A DNA stretch of 64,000 bases from Moritella sp. Urea-trap-13 (GTDB lineage: Bacteria; Pseudomonadota; Gammaproteobacteria; Enterobacterales; Moritellaceae): contig NZ_PJCA01000028.1 in assembly GCF_002836355.1 (NCBI RefSeq), positions 114,516 through 178,515 on the forward strand, in the 5' to 3' direction. The stretch's first letter is position 1. Each line of letters starts with the position of its first letter. Both the position numbers and the translations under genes were made by a program. This document shows positions 36,698-47,290 of this stretch, piece by piece. Below the pieces are notes generated by a model. That model was not told the DNA's origin, searched no databases, and saw only the letters and a list, made by a program, of their open reading frames with translations.

Positions 36698-39202
36698 CTA
36701 TTTCGCCGATACGTAAGGAATGACTTCTAATTCTTTATTTTCAGAATAGACGATATCGTAAAACTGCGGTAAGTTGAAATTAGCAAAGGTACCTTCGTTA
36801 CGCGATTCTTCTTGAGAATTGGTATAAAAACGATGCACACCTTTAATTAACTCATCTTTATTGCCACTTAAATGTTGATACGTTTCTACCCGGTTAGCTT
36901 CATCAACGATATAAACGTTAAAACCGTTTTTATAATTCTCAAAAAAGAATTGTACTAAGCCTTCTGATGAATGCGATTCAACCGCCAAAGGCGTACCTTC
37001 AGCTGTGGTAGTTTTATCAATTCGTAATGGCATCTGCTCTAACTTACGCTCTGAGATATGGTTGTACAGATCCAGCGAACTCTCGAGTTTACGGATAGAC
37101 ACGCCACGGCGTTCAAAATAAATACCAAAGCGCTCATCACTAATGGTCAGCATTTTAACAATCTGATCTTTATCACGTTGTAATCTAGTACTAATACAGT
37201 CACGCACCAAACGTTCGAAACTGTGACGGATCAGACCGCGAAAATGCAGGCTATAACAAAACACCTTAATAGAATCAGGTTCTGTCGCATCTTGATGCAT
37301 TTTTCCCATGATGGTGGTTAACGCATCAACAATACGCTCTTCACCAGAAAAATGCAGTGTCCGTACTTCATTCCAAGAATTACGATAAATCAAATCGATG
37401 CTACCCACTAAGCAGGCTTTACAATCACCAAACGAGAATACATCACTGGTATTAGTATCGAATTCAATAATACGACCACCCCAATGGTTCGTCGGATCAT
37501 GTTCTAAATTCAGAAATATAGATAAATCGCGGATTTCACAAGGACGGCTCAATGCTTGATTAGAAGCGGGTTTGGCATTGATCGGAAATTTATTTTTAAG
37601 ATCTTTGCAGAATGAATTCAACACATCGCTATTCATATCTGAATCTTGGTTAAAAATATCAACCTGAGTTTTATCAGCCATCAAGCCATTAAAGTAGCTC
37701 CAGGCCACCAATTTACTGAGGTAGCCGTTATGCTCTAGAGGTTTACGACCAACAATCTGCATTGGCTCTAACGACGAGTTATATAAGTACCAACCGGCAT
37801 TATTAAAGCGGCCATCGGGGACTTGCACAAAACTGAGCTGGTGTTCGGATAAATCAGGCGAGATCTGCGGATTAATGTAAGTCACTTTACCCGGCAGAGA
37901 TTCAAACGCGGCATATAACTTACGCGATAAAATACCGATATCTGCTGGATTAATCGATTCACTGATATTATTGCGACGAGCAAAACCAATCAGATTACGG
38001 TAACCCTTCATCATCGCATCCAATAATTCAGGATGCGCTTCTTGCACCTGTTCAATCTTCCAATTGTCGCGGTTATCAAGATGGGCAATACGATCAGGAT
38101 GCCAATGCCATTCACTAATGACTTCAGCAACAGACGTGCGATGCCATTCTGGACGCGCCAGTTTTTCAGCAGCGCAATTACCACTAAACATTTTCAAGTA
38201 AAAACAACGACGTAATAAATCTACACGGGCGTTATCGCCTATTTTTTCGAGATAAGCCGTTACTTTAATTAAAATCTGGTAATAGGTATCGTGTGATAAT
38301 GCCAATTGCTGTGAAGAAGCTAGTTGTTGTGAAGATGCCAACTGAAAGTTTTCTTTCATTATTTGCGATAATAAACGGTTATTTGGGTATTCAGCTGAGT
38401 AAGCTTCCATTAATAAGGTTTTCAATACCGCCTTATAAGGAGAATCGATACCTTTATAGAGCTGCCACAATGCAGAACCAAAATACTCTTCAGCAGGAAT
38501 ACGTGGAAAACCACCTAAATCAACCCACTCGCTACGATCAAGTACGCCATCGGCAACCAATTCATCAACATAATCATCATAATTATTGTCAAATTCAACC
38601 GGTAAAATATGCCATAGGCTGGGTTTACCCGCGATCCGTAAGGCACTGCGATAAAATTCATCTAACAAAAGAAAGTGTTGGGCACTGCCACAACTTTCTT
38701 TTGTCATCACCGCATTATTTACTTTTCGGAACTTATCTTCGGCAATCAGAAAGAAATTAACTTCTACATGATAAGTTTCAGCCCACGCCGTTATTAGCGT
38801 GCACTTCTGCTCTAATAAATCAGCTTGTTCCGCACTCATGACTGGATCATGACAAACCCAAATATCCAGATCACTACGCCAATTCTGACCGATAGAGCCG
38901 GTACTGCCCATGGCATATAAACTGTATATAGGCGAACAGGTGGTACATTCATCATCAACTAATTCGACATTTAAGGCGGTTAAATAATCTTGCTGTTGCT
39001 CATCGGGGGTAAATAAACAGATACCATATGGCACCGCTGTATCGAGATAAACAGGTAGGTTTGGGTGATTACAATGCAGTAAAAGAGGTAAAATAGCTGT
39101 CACTTCACGGCCATTATCATCCATTATAGACAAGGCACGATCAAGTCTAAGCTGATTAAACAACTTAGCTTTTTGCTTCAGTTCAACAATTTTATTCTGC
39201 AA
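36698..39202 (-). CDS. cyaA: Class I adenylate cyclase
   Basis: CyaA makes cAMP for CRP signalling. The 834 residues start with TTG at 39202 (TAAGG eight bases upstream); the E. coli gene also uses TTG. The catalytic nucleotidyltransferase motif is YAMGSTGSIGQNWRSDLDIWV (shown as GSTGSIGQ and SDLDIW). The N-terminus (LKQKAKLFNQLRLDRAL) and the C-terminal regulatory region are both complete. A CRP-like site lies 83 bp upstream, consistent with feedback repression. Confidence 0.97.
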   Translation of the reverse strand: MQNKIVELKQKAKLFNQLRLDRALSIMDDNGREVTAILPLLLHCNHPNLPVYLDTAVPYGICLFTPDEQQQDYLTALNVELVDDECTTCSPIYSLYAMGSTGSIGQNWRSDLDIWVCHDPVMSAEQADLLEQKCTLITAWAETYHVEVNFFLIAEDKFRKVNNAVMTKESCGSAQHFLLLDEFYRSALRIAGKPSLWHILPVEFDNNYDDYVDELVADGVLDRSEWVDLGGFPRIPAEEYFGSALWQLYKGIDSPYKAVLKTLLMEAYSAEYPNNRLLSQIMKENFQLASSQQLASSQQLALSHDTYYQILIKVTAYLEKIGDNARVDLLRRCFYLKMFSGNCAAEKLARPEWHRTSVAEVISEWHWHPDRIAHLDNRDNWKIEQVQEAHPELLDAMMKGYRNLIGFARRNNISESINPADIGILSRKLYAAFESLPGKVTYINPQISPDLSEHQLSFVQVPDGRFNNAGWYLYNSSLEPMQIVGRKPLEHNGYLSKLVAWSYFNGLMADKTQVDIFNQDSDMNSDVLNSFCKDLKNKFPINAKPASNQALSRPCEIRDLSIFLNLEHDPTNHWGGRIIEFDTNTSDVFSFGDCKACLVGSIDLIYRNSWNEVRTLHFSGEERIVDALTTIMGKMHQDATEPDSIKVFCYSLHFRGLIRHSFERLVRDCISTRLQRDKDQIVKMLTISDERFGIYFERRGVSIRKLESSLDLYNHISERKLEQMPLRIDKTTTAEGTPLAVESHSSEGLVQFFFENYKNGFNVYIVDEANRVETYQHLSGNKDELIKGVHRFYTNSQEESRNEGTFANFNLPQFYDIVYSENKELEVIPYVSAK

Positions 39203-39284
39203 AATAAAACCTTAAATGAGGAAAACCATGCTTACTATTAAGTGACTTTTAAACATTAAAAAATCACTTATATGACGGGCACAG

Positions 39285-39306
39285 AAGTGTGATGATGCTA
39301 ACAGTT
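39285..39306. promoter_or_regulatory. CRP-binding site upstream of cyaA
   Basis: The sequence reads AAGTGTGA-tgatgc-TAACAGTT against the consensus AAATGTGA-N6-TCACATTT, with 4 of 5 matches in the weaker half. In E. coli CRP-cAMP represses a cyaA promoter through such a site. Confidence 0.7.
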
Positions 39307-39541
39307 TTCTAGATAATGGTAAACTTATAGCGCCAAAATAGTCACATTATTAAAATGGATAAGCTTGAGGGTCGATTAAAACCATCTAAATAGTTGCTTC
39401 ACAAGTATTGTGGCCGTTCATAAATTTGTTCTCTATTATTAGAAATTCGGCTGGCACAAACGATCACCGCACATTTTGTAAACAAAAAGAAGTAAAAAAG
39501 ATCGCAACTCAACAATTTAAATAAAATATTTGCTTTAGGGG

Positions 39542-39570
39542 TTGCATAACGAATTGGATCTGGATAATAT
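39542..39570 (+). promoter_or_regulatory. Promoter of the tRNA array
   Basis: TTGCAT (39542-39547), a 17-bp spacer and TAATAT (39565-39570) are followed by a C-rich discriminator (ctgcctcctcg). Such discriminators are typical of stringently controlled stable-RNA promoters. The 330 bp between the cyaA control region and this promoter hold AT-rich sequence with no gene that I can see. Confidence 0.75.
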
Positions 39571-39631
39571 CTGCCTCCTCGATTAGGGGCGCTGCTTCAA
39601 AACAACGTTACCAATGTTAATCGAAAGTATG

Positions 39632-39707
39632 GGGTCCTTAGCTCAGTTGGGAGAGCATCGCCCTTACAAGGCGAGGGTCACTGGTTCAAGCCCAGTAGGA
39701 CCCACCA
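39632..39707 (+). tRNA. tRNA-Val(TAC), copy 1
   Basis: A 76-base cloverleaf with acceptor GGGTCCT/AGGACCC, anticodon loop CTTACAA and encoded ACCA end. First gene of the array. Confidence 0.98.
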
Positions 39708-39773
39708 TATATTAAGTCTGGTTATATCTTTTATAAGATAAGTAACGGGATTTACTATGAAGAAAGAATTCGG

Positions 39774-39849
39774 GGGCTGTTAGCTCAGTTGGTAGAGCAG
39801 TTGACTTTTAATCAATTGGTCGAAGGTTCAAATCCTTCACAGCCCACCA
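39774..39849 (+). tRNA. tRNA-Lys(TTT), copy 1
   Basis: A 76-base cloverleaf with acceptor GGGCTGT/ACAGCCC, anticodon loop CTTTTAA and encoded ACCA end. Confidence 0.98.
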
Positions 39850-39872
39850 CTTTCTTTATAATACAGTATTGT

Positions 39873-39949
<77 letters not shown>

Positions 39950-39988
39950 GTTTAAACGATAGCCACAACTATCGCTAAAAAATAATGT

Positions 39989-40064
39989 GGGTCCTTAGCT
40001 CAGTTGGGAGAGCATCGCCCTTACAAGGCGAGGGTCACTGGTTCAAGCCCAGTAGGACCCACCA
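39989..40064 (+). tRNA. tRNA-Val(TAC), copy 2
   Basis: Identical to copy 1 over 76 bases; opens the second repeat of the array. Confidence 0.98.
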
Positions 40065-40116
40065 CTTTATTGTGGTGTTACGTTTAAGACGTAAAACTAT
40101 AAAAGAAAGACTATGG

Positions 40117-40192
40117 GGGCTGTTAGCTCAGTTGGTAGAGCAGTTGACTTTTAATCAATTGGTCGAAGGTTCAAATCCTTCACAGCCCACCA
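40117..40192 (+). tRNA. tRNA-Lys(TTT), copy 2
   Basis: Identical to copy 1 over 76 bases. The spacer after valine differs from the first repeat. Confidence 0.98.
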
Positions 40193-40244
40193 CTTTCTTA
40201 CTGTTCTTTCTTACTATTAGAGAAACAGTATACAACAGCATTGT

Positions 40245-40321
<77 letters not shown>

Positions 40322-40360
40322 GTTTATACGATAGCCACAACTATCGCTAAAAAATAATGT

Positions 40361-40436
40361 GGGTCCTTAGCTCAGTTGGGAGAGCATCGCCCTTACAAGG
40401 CGAGGGTCACTGGTTCAAGCCCAGTAGGACCCACCA
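40361..40436 (+). tRNA. tRNA-Val(TAC), copy 3
   Basis: Identical to copies 1 and 2; opens the third, incomplete repeat. Confidence 0.98.
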
Positions 40437-40489
40437 CTTTATTGTGGTGTTACGTTATAAGACGTAAAACTATAAAAGAAAGACTACGG

Positions 40490-40565
40490 GGGCTGTTAGC
40501 TCAGTTGGTAGAGCAGTTGACTTTTAATCAATTGGTCGAAGGTTCAAATCCTTCACAGCCCACCA
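40490..40565 (+). tRNA. tRNA-Lys(TTT), copy 3
   Basis: Identical to copies 1 and 2. No initiator tRNA follows; the array ends in a terminator. Confidence 0.98.
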
Positions 40566-40588
40566 CTTTCTTACAAGAATAAATAAAG

Positions 40589-40612
40589 AAACCTCGTTTA
40601 TCGAGGTTTTTT
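40589..40612 (+). terminator. Terminator of the tRNA array
   Basis: The stem aaacctcg/cgaggttt is followed by seven T residues, starting 24 bases after the last tRNA. Confidence 0.9.
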
Positions 40613-40772
40613 TATATCTGCAATTTGATGATAGCCCTATTATCCCTCCGCTAGCCACATCAATACTTCACTTTAAACCGCCCTCCTTTTTCTAAATAAC
40701 CCCATCTTAGATCAACCATTAATCAATGAAATCTGTTAATATTTAGTCAATCTAGTTAAATTTGGAAATATC

Positions 40773-41711
40773 ATGGCTACTGAAACACTAAGAATTGCAA
40801 CCCGTAAAAGTCCACTGGCAATGTGGCAAGCAGAATATGTAAAAGCACGTCTAGAATCGCTCCATCAAAACCTTACCGTGGAACTTATTCCCATGGTAAC
40901 CAAAGGTGACATAATTTTAGATACGCCGTTAGCAAAAGTGGGTGGTAAAGGTCTTTTTGTAAAAGAACTTGAAGTGGCAATGCTTGAGAACCGTGCAGAT
41001 ATTGCCGTGCATTCAATGAAAGACGTACCAGTTGAATTTCCAGAAGGCTTGGGTTTAGAAGTCATTTGTGAACGTGAAGATCCACGTGATGCATTTGTTT
41101 CAAATACTTATAGCAAAATTGAAGAATTACCACTAGGTGCAATCGTTGGTACCTGCAGCTTACGCCGTGAATGTCAGTTAAGCGAAGCTCGTCCTGATTT
41201 AAAAATTATGAACTTACGTGGCAACGTTAACACCCGTTTAAAAAAACTGGATAACAAAGATTATGATGCGATTATCCTCGCCGCTGCAGGTCTAAAACGC
41301 TTGGATATGGAATACCGTATTGCCAGTTATATTGAACCAGAGCAAAGTCTACCAGCTGTTGGCCAAGGTGCTGTTGGCATTGAATGTCGCATTGATGATG
41401 AACGTGTAAAGGCAATATTAGCGCCATTAAACCACGCTTTAACCAGTGATCGAGTATGGGCTGAACGCGCAATGAACTTAGCGCTTGAAGGTGGTTGTCA
41501 GGTGCCAATTGGTAGTTATGCACTAATCGACGGTGATGAACTTTGGTTACGTGGCCTGGTTGGTAAACCAGATGGTACTGAAGTGATCCGCGCTGAAATT
41601 CGTGGCGATCGTAAAAATGCCCGTCAATTAGGCTTAGCACTTGCTGATACCCTACTTGCGCAAGGTGCAAAAGAAATTTTAACTGAAGTTTACAATACTG
41701 CAGACGCATGA
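40773..41711 (+). CDS. hemC: Hydroxymethylbilane synthase
   Basis: HemC (porphobilinogen deaminase) joins four porphobilinogens into hydroxymethylbilane. The 312 residues contain the cofactor-attachment Cys242 in [13 protein letters not shown], plus [21 protein letters not shown] and [11 protein letters not shown]. First gene of hemCDXY. Its stop overlaps the hemD start as ATGA. Confidence 0.98.
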   Translation: MATETLRIATRKSPLAMWQAEYVKARLESLHQNLTVELIPMVTKGDIILDTPLAKVGGKGLFVKELEVAMLENRADIAVHSMKDVPVEFPEGLGLEVICEREDPRDAFVSNTYSKIEELPLGAIVGTCSLRRECQLSEARPDLKIMNLRGNVNTRLKKLDNKDYDAIILAAAGLKRLDMEYRIASYIEPEQSLPAVGQGAVGIECRIDDERVKAILAPLNHALTSDRVWAERAMNLALEGGCQVPIGSYALIDGDELWLRGLVGKPDGTEVIRAEIRGDRKNARQLGLALADTLLAQGAKEILTEVYNTADA

Positions 41712-42475
41712 AAATCAGGGCGCTCATAACTCGCCCACATGAAAAAGGCGAGCAACTTGCTCGTCAAATTGAGGCTGCCAATGGGGCAGCTTTATGTTGT
41801 CCGTTTATCGATATTTCCGCAGGGCAACAATTTGATAAAGTCAGTCCATTACTGGAAAATTTACAGTCTGATGACTATATTATTGCCATAAGCGATAATG
41901 CGGTAAATTATGCCAATGCAAGTTTAATACTCGATAATAAAGCTTGGCCACAGCAAATTAACTATATAGCAGTGGGTCCAACGACTGCAAAAAGCTGGCA
42001 AAAATACGGTATACGGCACGCAAAAATACCCGATTCACATGATAGCGAAGGGGTATTAAAACTATTCGCCAACGTATCCCTCGCCAACAAAAACATCGTC
42101 ATTCTTCGCGGTAATGGTGGTCGCGAAACCATGGCTGAAGATCTAAGAAGACGAACCGCAAACGTGACATATTGTGAAGTTTATCAACGTACTGTACCGG
42201 ATTACGATCAGGAAATGTTGATTAATAAGTGGCAACAATTCGCGATTAATAGTGTTATTATCACTAGCGGTGAAATACTCGGTAACCTGATAAAAACAAT
42301 ACCCTACACGGCGTTACCTTGGATCCTGAACTTACACTTTATTGTTCCGAGCCCTCGAATAGCAGCACTTGCTCATGAGTTAGGAATAGCACACGTCACC
42401 ATTGCTAGTGGTGCATCAAATAATTCATTATTTAATGCTGTTAAGCAATTGGATATGCAGATAGGAATAAGCTAA
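41708..42475 (+). CDS. hemD: Uroporphyrinogen-III synthase
   Basis: HemD closes hydroxymethylbilane to uroporphyrinogen III. The 255-residue protein is weakly conserved, as usual, but shows [14 protein letters not shown] at the start, VGPTTAKSW and FVPS-type [14 protein letters not shown]. It is translationally coupled to hemC, and hemX begins directly after its stop. Confidence 0.93.
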   Translation: MKIRALITRPHEKGEQLARQIEAANGAALCCPFIDISAGQQFDKVSPLLENLQSDDYIIAISDNAVNYANASLILDNKAWPQQINYIAVGPTTAKSWQKYGIRHAKIPDSHDSEGVLKLFANVSLANKNIVILRGNGGRETMAEDLRRRTANVTYCEVYQRTVPDYDQEMLINKWQQFAINSVIITSGEILGNLIKTIPYTALPWILNLHFIVPSPRIAALAHELGIAHVTIASGASNNSLFNAVKQLDMQIGIS

Positions 42476-43615
42476 ATGACAAACAACAAGAATAATAGTC
42501 AAAGTGCCGATACTAAAACAACAAATAAAGGCACTACTGACACCTCAAATGCGATTGCAACACAAGAGAAATCATCCAGTAAAGCCGGAGTGATCACTGG
42601 AGCAATCGCGATATTATTAACGCTAGGTCTAGGTGCTGGTCTTTATTATCATAGTCATCAACAAAACCAGCTACAGCAGCAAGTTTTGTCGAAACTACGA
42701 GCACAGTTGCAAGATCAAAAAGATAGCCAGCAATCATTACGTCTGCAATTAAGCGAAGACAAGCAAGTCGTGGCTAGCCAACTAACACAAACCACACAAC
42801 AACTGGCTAAGATCCAAGACAGCGAAAAATTAACCGCTGCGCAATTAGAAACAGTACAGCTGGCAATCGCTAATCTGAAAATGCGTAATCCTAATGAATG
42901 GATGTTAGCAGAAGCAGAATACTTAATTCGTATCGCTGGGCGTAAAATTGCACTAGAACAAGATATTGATACCAGTTTAGCGCTGCTGTCATCAGCAAGC
43001 CGCCGCCTAACACAATTAAACGATCCAAGTTTATTACCACTGCGTAAAGTCATTGAGCAAGACATTGCCACATTGACTAAATTACCGCGTATTGACCATG
43101 ATGGTTTAGCGTTAAAATTGGCGATCCAAGCAGAACAAGTTGATAGCTTAGCATTAGCCGGTTTTACCCGCCCTGAAGTCGTGGCATCTGAGACGCAACT
43201 GTCGAGTGATAGTGCTGACTGGCAAGCGAATCTAACCAAGTCATGGCAATCATTCAGTGATAACTTTATTACCATTCGTCGTCAAGATAACTCGGTTGAG
43301 GCGCTACTATCACCACAAACGGCTTGGTATTTAACTGAAAATTTAAAAACTCAATTACTGCAAGCTGAGTTAGCCGTACATCGTCAAGACCAAGCTAAAT
43401 TTACCCAGGCGCTAAAAACGGCTAAAGCTTGGATCAAGCGCTATTACGATGTAAACCAGCCCGCAACAAAAAGTATGTTAACGAGTCTTGACAGTCTCAG
43501 TAAAGTGACGATTACCACAACATACCCAACTAAATTAAATAGTGCAGCATTGATTCAAACGACGATTAGAGATCGAAAAATCAATTCATTAGCAAATAAC
43601 ACTGACACTGAATAG
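42476..43615 (+). CDS. hemX: HemX-like membrane protein
   Basis: This 379-residue protein has a disordered N-terminus, one membrane helix (VITGAIAILLTLGLGAGLYY), then a long coiled coil (QNQLQQQVLSKLRAQLQDQ) and the DUF513/HemX domain (NEWMLAEAEYLIRIAGRKIALE in part). The role is uncertain; the old methyltransferase label for E. coli HemX is not supported by sequence. It abuts hemD with no gap. Confidence 0.92.
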   Translation: MTNNKNNSQSADTKTTNKGTTDTSNAIATQEKSSSKAGVITGAIAILLTLGLGAGLYYHSHQQNQLQQQVLSKLRAQLQDQKDSQQSLRLQLSEDKQVVASQLTQTTQQLAKIQDSEKLTAAQLETVQLAIANLKMRNPNEWMLAEAEYLIRIAGRKIALEQDIDTSLALLSSASRRLTQLNDPSLLPLRKVIEQDIATLTKLPRIDHDGLALKLAIQAEQVDSLALAGFTRPEVVASETQLSSDSADWQANLTKSWQSFSDNFITIRRQDNSVEALLSPQTAWYLTENLKTQLLQAELAVHRQDQAKFTQALKTAKAWIKRYYDVNQPATKSMLTSLDSLSKVTITTTYPTKLNSAALIQTTIRDRKINSLANNTDTE

Positions 43616-43628
43616 GCGGAGGCAGAAA

Positions 43629-44801
43629 ATGGTTAGATTTATAGTATTAATCGCGCTGCTTCTTGCAGGTGCAATAGCGGCCCCTTATTTAATGGGTAAT
43701 AAAGGTTATGTGATGATTGCCGCTGGAGACTATATCATTGATGCAACGGTGAGTAGCGCCGTGGTCATGGTCATTGGTTTCTACTTTACGTTATTAGCGA
43801 TCGAAGCATTAATCAATAGGCTGACGTACAGCTTAGGTTGGTTTAATCGTTATCATCAAGCTCGCGCTAAAATACAAACCGAAAAAGGTATCTTAGCACT
43901 GGCCAGTGGTGATTTTAAAAGAGCCGAAACCTTAACTTTAAAAGCAGCTAAAAAAGCACAAGTACCAGTATTAAACTACCTTGCTGCGGCACAGTCTGCA
44001 CAAGGCCTTGGTAACGAAGCAAAGCGTGATGAGTATTTATTATTAGCACACCAAAATGCCCATAAAGACACCTTTGCCGTCGAACTGACACAAGCTAAAT
44101 TACAAGTCGAACAACAACAATTTGAGCAAGCATTTGCATCGCTATCGGTATTACACGATAAACATCCCAAAAATAAAGTGGTGTTAGCCTTATTTAAAAA
44201 TGTATGCATTGAAAGAAAAGAATGGAGTCAATTACTCAGCATTATTTCAGCACTGCAAAAACAAAAATTATTGACCGCAAATGAAGCCGATGAATTACGT
44301 AAAAACAGTCATTTCCAACATTTAGGTGAAGTAGCAAAGCAACAAGGTAGCACTGGCTTACTTGATACGTGGAGCTCACTGCCGAAAACACTGAAACATG
44401 ATGGCCGCTATTTAGCTGAAACAGCGAGTCTGCTGATGGCTCGTAATGATGACCAGTCTGCTTACCTGCTCATTATGGATGCACTCGGTAACGAACTTTA
44501 TCCTGAATTAGTCAGTCTAACACCAAAGTTAAATCTAACGGATTACCATGCTTTAATCGAACGTCTTAAACGCCTGCAACAGAGTCGTGAAGGTTCAGGG
44601 TTATTAGCGGTATGTATTGGTCAGTTAATGGTGAAGGAAGGACGCTGGGGCGAAGCTGTTGAAGAGTTAAGCCAAGGTATTAGCCAATCACCGTCAACAT
44701 TTGCTTATGTTGCGCTTGCGCAAGCCTATGAGAAATTAGGCCGTGTTAACGAAGCCAATACCACATACAAACAAAGCTTGAGCTATCACCAGCAAGCTTA
44801 G
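43629..44801 (+). CDS. hemY: HemY, TPR membrane protein
   Basis: This 390-residue inner-membrane protein has two N-terminal helices (IVLIALLLAGAIAAPYLMG and a second around residues 45-65) and a cytoplasmic tetratricopeptide region (KRAETLTLKAAKKA, WGEAVEELSQGIS, FAYVALAQAYEKLGRVNEAN). It is the proteobacterial HemY of the hemCDXY operon and is unrelated to Gram-positive protoporphyrinogen oxidase HemY. Confidence 0.94.
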   Translation: MVRFIVLIALLLAGAIAAPYLMGNKGYVMIAAGDYIIDATVSSAVVMVIGFYFTLLAIEALINRLTYSLGWFNRYHQARAKIQTEKGILALASGDFKRAETLTLKAAKKAQVPVLNYLAAAQSAQGLGNEAKRDEYLLLAHQNAHKDTFAVELTQAKLQVEQQQFEQAFASLSVLHDKHPKNKVVLALFKNVCIERKEWSQLLSIISALQKQKLLTANEADELRKNSHFQHLGEVAKQQGSTGLLDTWSSLPKTLKHDGRYLAETASLLMARNDDQSAYLLIMDALGNELYPELVSLTPKLNLTDYHALIERLKRLQQSREGSGLLAVCIGQLMVKEGRWGEAVEELSQGISQSPSTFAYVALAQAYEKLGRVNEANTTYKQSLSYHQQA

Positions 44802-44827
44802 TGAGACGTGATAAAACCGAAGATAAT

Positions 44828-44859
44828 AAAAAAGCCGTAACAGATGTTGCGGCTTTTTT
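44828..44859. terminator. Bidirectional terminator between hemY and fre
   Basis: A 14-bp stem (aaaaaagccgtaac/gttgcggctttttt, one G-T pair) has an agat loop and can serve both converging units. Confidence 0.9.
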
Positions 44860-44965
44860 ATTACGAGTTCATTATTAATGAATACATGATTAAGAATATC
44901 TAATTACCAGTGCATTATGACCAATGCATCATTATCAATACATGGTTACCGGCAGTTAGTATTGC

Positions 44966-45655
44966 TTAAATGAATTCAAATGCATCGCCATATAAATGAT
45001 CTTTCACACCAAGCGGTGCAAAATCAGCACGTGCCGCACCCGCCATTTCAAAACGACCCGCGATATAAATATCACAACCCGCTAAATCAGCAACATCTGC
45101 CATTACCACTTGATGAACCTGACCTACTTTGCCAGACCATTGCTCTGGAGCAGATTCAACAACAGGAATAAACGTTACCTGTGGATGCGCATCCGCTAAT
45201 TCTTGTGCGAGTGAAAATGCATATAAGTGCGATTCTTCGCGTGCGCCCCAGTACAATGAAATTGGACGTTGGCTAACTTCAACCGCACGCTCTAAAATAG
45301 ATTTTGTATAAGAAAAACCAGTACCGCCAGCAATTAATACCAGAGGACGTTCAGAGTCTTCTCTTAAACCGGCATTACCGCCTGGTAACTCAATTTCAAT
45401 AGAGCCTGATTTTAGTCTTTCTACAACTTGCATTGCATATGAATTTTGTTCTGATGCACCGATGTGCAATTCTAAAATTTCATCATTACTTGGGCTAGAA
45501 GCAATTGAAAATGGGCGCTTGTCATCTTCTGCCATGACCACCATTAGATATTGTCCAGCTTGAAAATCCACCTTCTGTTCAGGCTTCAATTTCACGTTAA
45601 ATACAGTATCTGTATAAGACTCTAATAACGTCACTTCACACTTTATTCTTAACAT
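44966..45655 (-). CDS. fre: NAD(P)H-flavin reductase
   Basis: Fre reduces free flavins with NAD(P)H, supplying reductase partners and ferric reduction. The 229 residues show the flavin motif RPFSIASSP, the nucleotide-binding GGTGFSYTKSIL and LYWGAREESHLY. In E. coli it is next to ubiD, as here. Confidence 0.95.
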   Translation of the reverse strand: MLRIKCEVTLLESYTDTVFNVKLKPEQKVDFQAGQYLMVVMAEDDKRPFSIASSPSNDEILELHIGASEQNSYAMQVVERLKSGSIEIELPGGNAGLREDSERPLVLIAGGTGFSYTKSILERAVEVSQRPISLYWGAREESHLYAFSLAQELADAHPQVTFIPVVESAPEQWSGKVGQVHQVVMADVADLAGCDIYIAGRFEMAGAARADFAPLGVKDHLYGDAFEFI

Positions 45656-45716
45656 ACATTCCCTTTAAAACTTAATCTCTGACAAGCACGAATTTTTATG
45701 ATCTAGCTCATTTATA

Positions 45717-47183
45717 TCACAAAATCCCTAATTCGTCCCATAAATCATCGACTCGTTGTTTCACTTTCTCGTCCATTACGATGGGTTCACCCCATTCACG
45801 ATCTGTTTCACCAGGCCATTTATTGGTTGCATCCATGCCCATTTTTGAGCCTAAACCCGATACCGGTGAAGCAAAGTCGAGGTAATCAATTGGCGTATGT
45901 TCAATCATAGTCGTGTCACGTGCTGGATCCATGCGAGTGGTAATAGCCCAAATCACATCGTTCCAATCACGGGCGTTAATATCATCATCACACACGATCA
46001 CAAACTTGGTATACATGAACTGACGTAAGAACGACCAAACACCCAACATCACGCGTTTTGCATGACCCGGATATTGTTTCTTAATGGTCACAATAGCCAT
46101 ACGGTACGAACAGCCTTCTGGCGGTAAATAAAAATCTACAATTTCAGGAAACTGTTTTTGTAAAATCGGCACAAAGACTTCATTTAATGCCACGCCTAAT
46201 ACAGCTGGTTCATCCGCAGGGCGACCCGTGTAAGTAGAATGATAGATAGCATCTTTACGCATGGTAATGTGGGTGATAGTAAACACAGGGAATGAATCAG
46301 TTTCATTATAGTAACCAGTATGATCACCATAAGGGCCTTCTTCTGCCATTTCACCCGGCGCGATATAACCTTCTAAAATAATTTCCGCGCCCGCTGGCAC
46401 TTCTAAATCATTAGAAATAGATTTAACCACTTCAGTACGGCTACCACGTAATAAACCTGCAAAGGCATACTCAGATAAAGAATCAGGCACTGGCGTTACC
46501 GCACCTAAAATAGTTGCCGGATCAGCACCTAATGCCACTGATACCGGGTAGTTTTCACCTGGGTGTAGCTCCTGAAATTCTTTAAAGTCCAACGCACCAC
46601 CACGGTGGGATAACCAACGCATGATTAATTTATTCTTACTCAGTACTTGCTGACGGTAAATACCTAAATTCTGGCGTTTCTTGTAAGGACCTTGAGTAAT
46701 CGTTAAACCCCACGTAATTAACGGTGCGACGTCACCAGGCCAACAATGTTGAACGGGTATTTTAGCTAGGTCGACGTCATCACCAGTTAAGATAATTTCT
46801 TGGCAGGGTGCCTTGCGTAATCTTTTGGTCGGCATATTCAATACCTGTTTAAAGATTGGCACTTTTTCCATTAATTCTTTAAAACCTTTTGGTGGTTCAG
46901 GCTCTTTTAAATAAGCTAACCACTGACCCACTTCGCGTAACTCGCTCAAACTTTCTCGACCCATGCCCATAGCAACACGATCTGGCGTACCAAAAAGGTT
47001 ACCTAATACCGGCATAGTATGGCCTTTCGGGTTTTCAAATAATAATGCCGGACCGCCTGCTTTTAATGTGCGATCACAAATTTCTGTCATTTCTAAGTAC
47101 GGATCAATTTCTTGTTTAATACGTTTTAGCTGACCCTTACTTTCAAGCAAAGCAATAAAGTCTCTTAGATCTTTATATTTCAT
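45717..47183 (-). CDS. ubiD: 4-hydroxy-3-polyprenylbenzoate decarboxylase UbiD
   Basis: UbiD is the prenyl-FMN-dependent decarboxylase of ubiquinone synthesis; its cofactor comes from UbiX, which is not in this window. The ATG at 47183 (488 residues, [19 protein letters not shown]) has GGAA seven bases upstream, so I reject an upstream start. Catalytic-region motifs include [28 protein letters not shown] and the acidic E-rich segment near [11 protein letters not shown]. Confidence 0.96.
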   Translation of the reverse strand: MKYKDLRDFIALLESKGQLKRIKQEIDPYLEMTEICDRTLKAGGPALLFENPKGHTMPVLGNLFGTPDRVAMGMGRESLSELREVGQWLAYLKEPEPPKGFKELMEKVPIFKQVLNMPTKRLRKAPCQEIILTGDDVDLAKIPVQHCWPGDVAPLITWGLTITQGPYKKRQNLGIYRQQVLSKNKLIMRWLSHRGGALDFKEFQELHPGENYPVSVALGADPATILGAVTPVPDSLSEYAFAGLLRGSRTEVVKSISNDLEVPAGAEIILEGYIAPGEMAEEGPYGDHTGYYNETDSFPVFTITHITMRKDAIYHSTYTGRPADEPAVLGVALNEVFVPILQKQFPEIVDFYLPPEGCSYRMAIVTIKKQYPGHAKRVMLGVWSFLRQFMYTKFVIVCDDDINARDWNDVIWAITTRMDPARDTTMIEHTPIDYLDFASPVSGLGSKMGMDATNKWPGETDREWGEPIVMDEKVKQRVDDLWDELGIL

Positions 47184-47207
47184 AAACAGTTCCACGCTAT
47201 TTTTGGC

Positions 47208-47251
47208 AAAAAAAACGCCACACACTTGTTATAAAAACAAAATGTATGGCG
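47208..47251 (-). terminator. Terminator of rho
   Basis: The stem cgccataca/tgtgtggcg on the minus strand (47251-47243, 47224-47216) is followed by eight T residues. It lies about 40 bases after the rho stop. Confidence 0.85.
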
Positions 47252-47290
47252 CTTATTTTAAATATTAATCACAGGCGTTAGCCTAAACGA

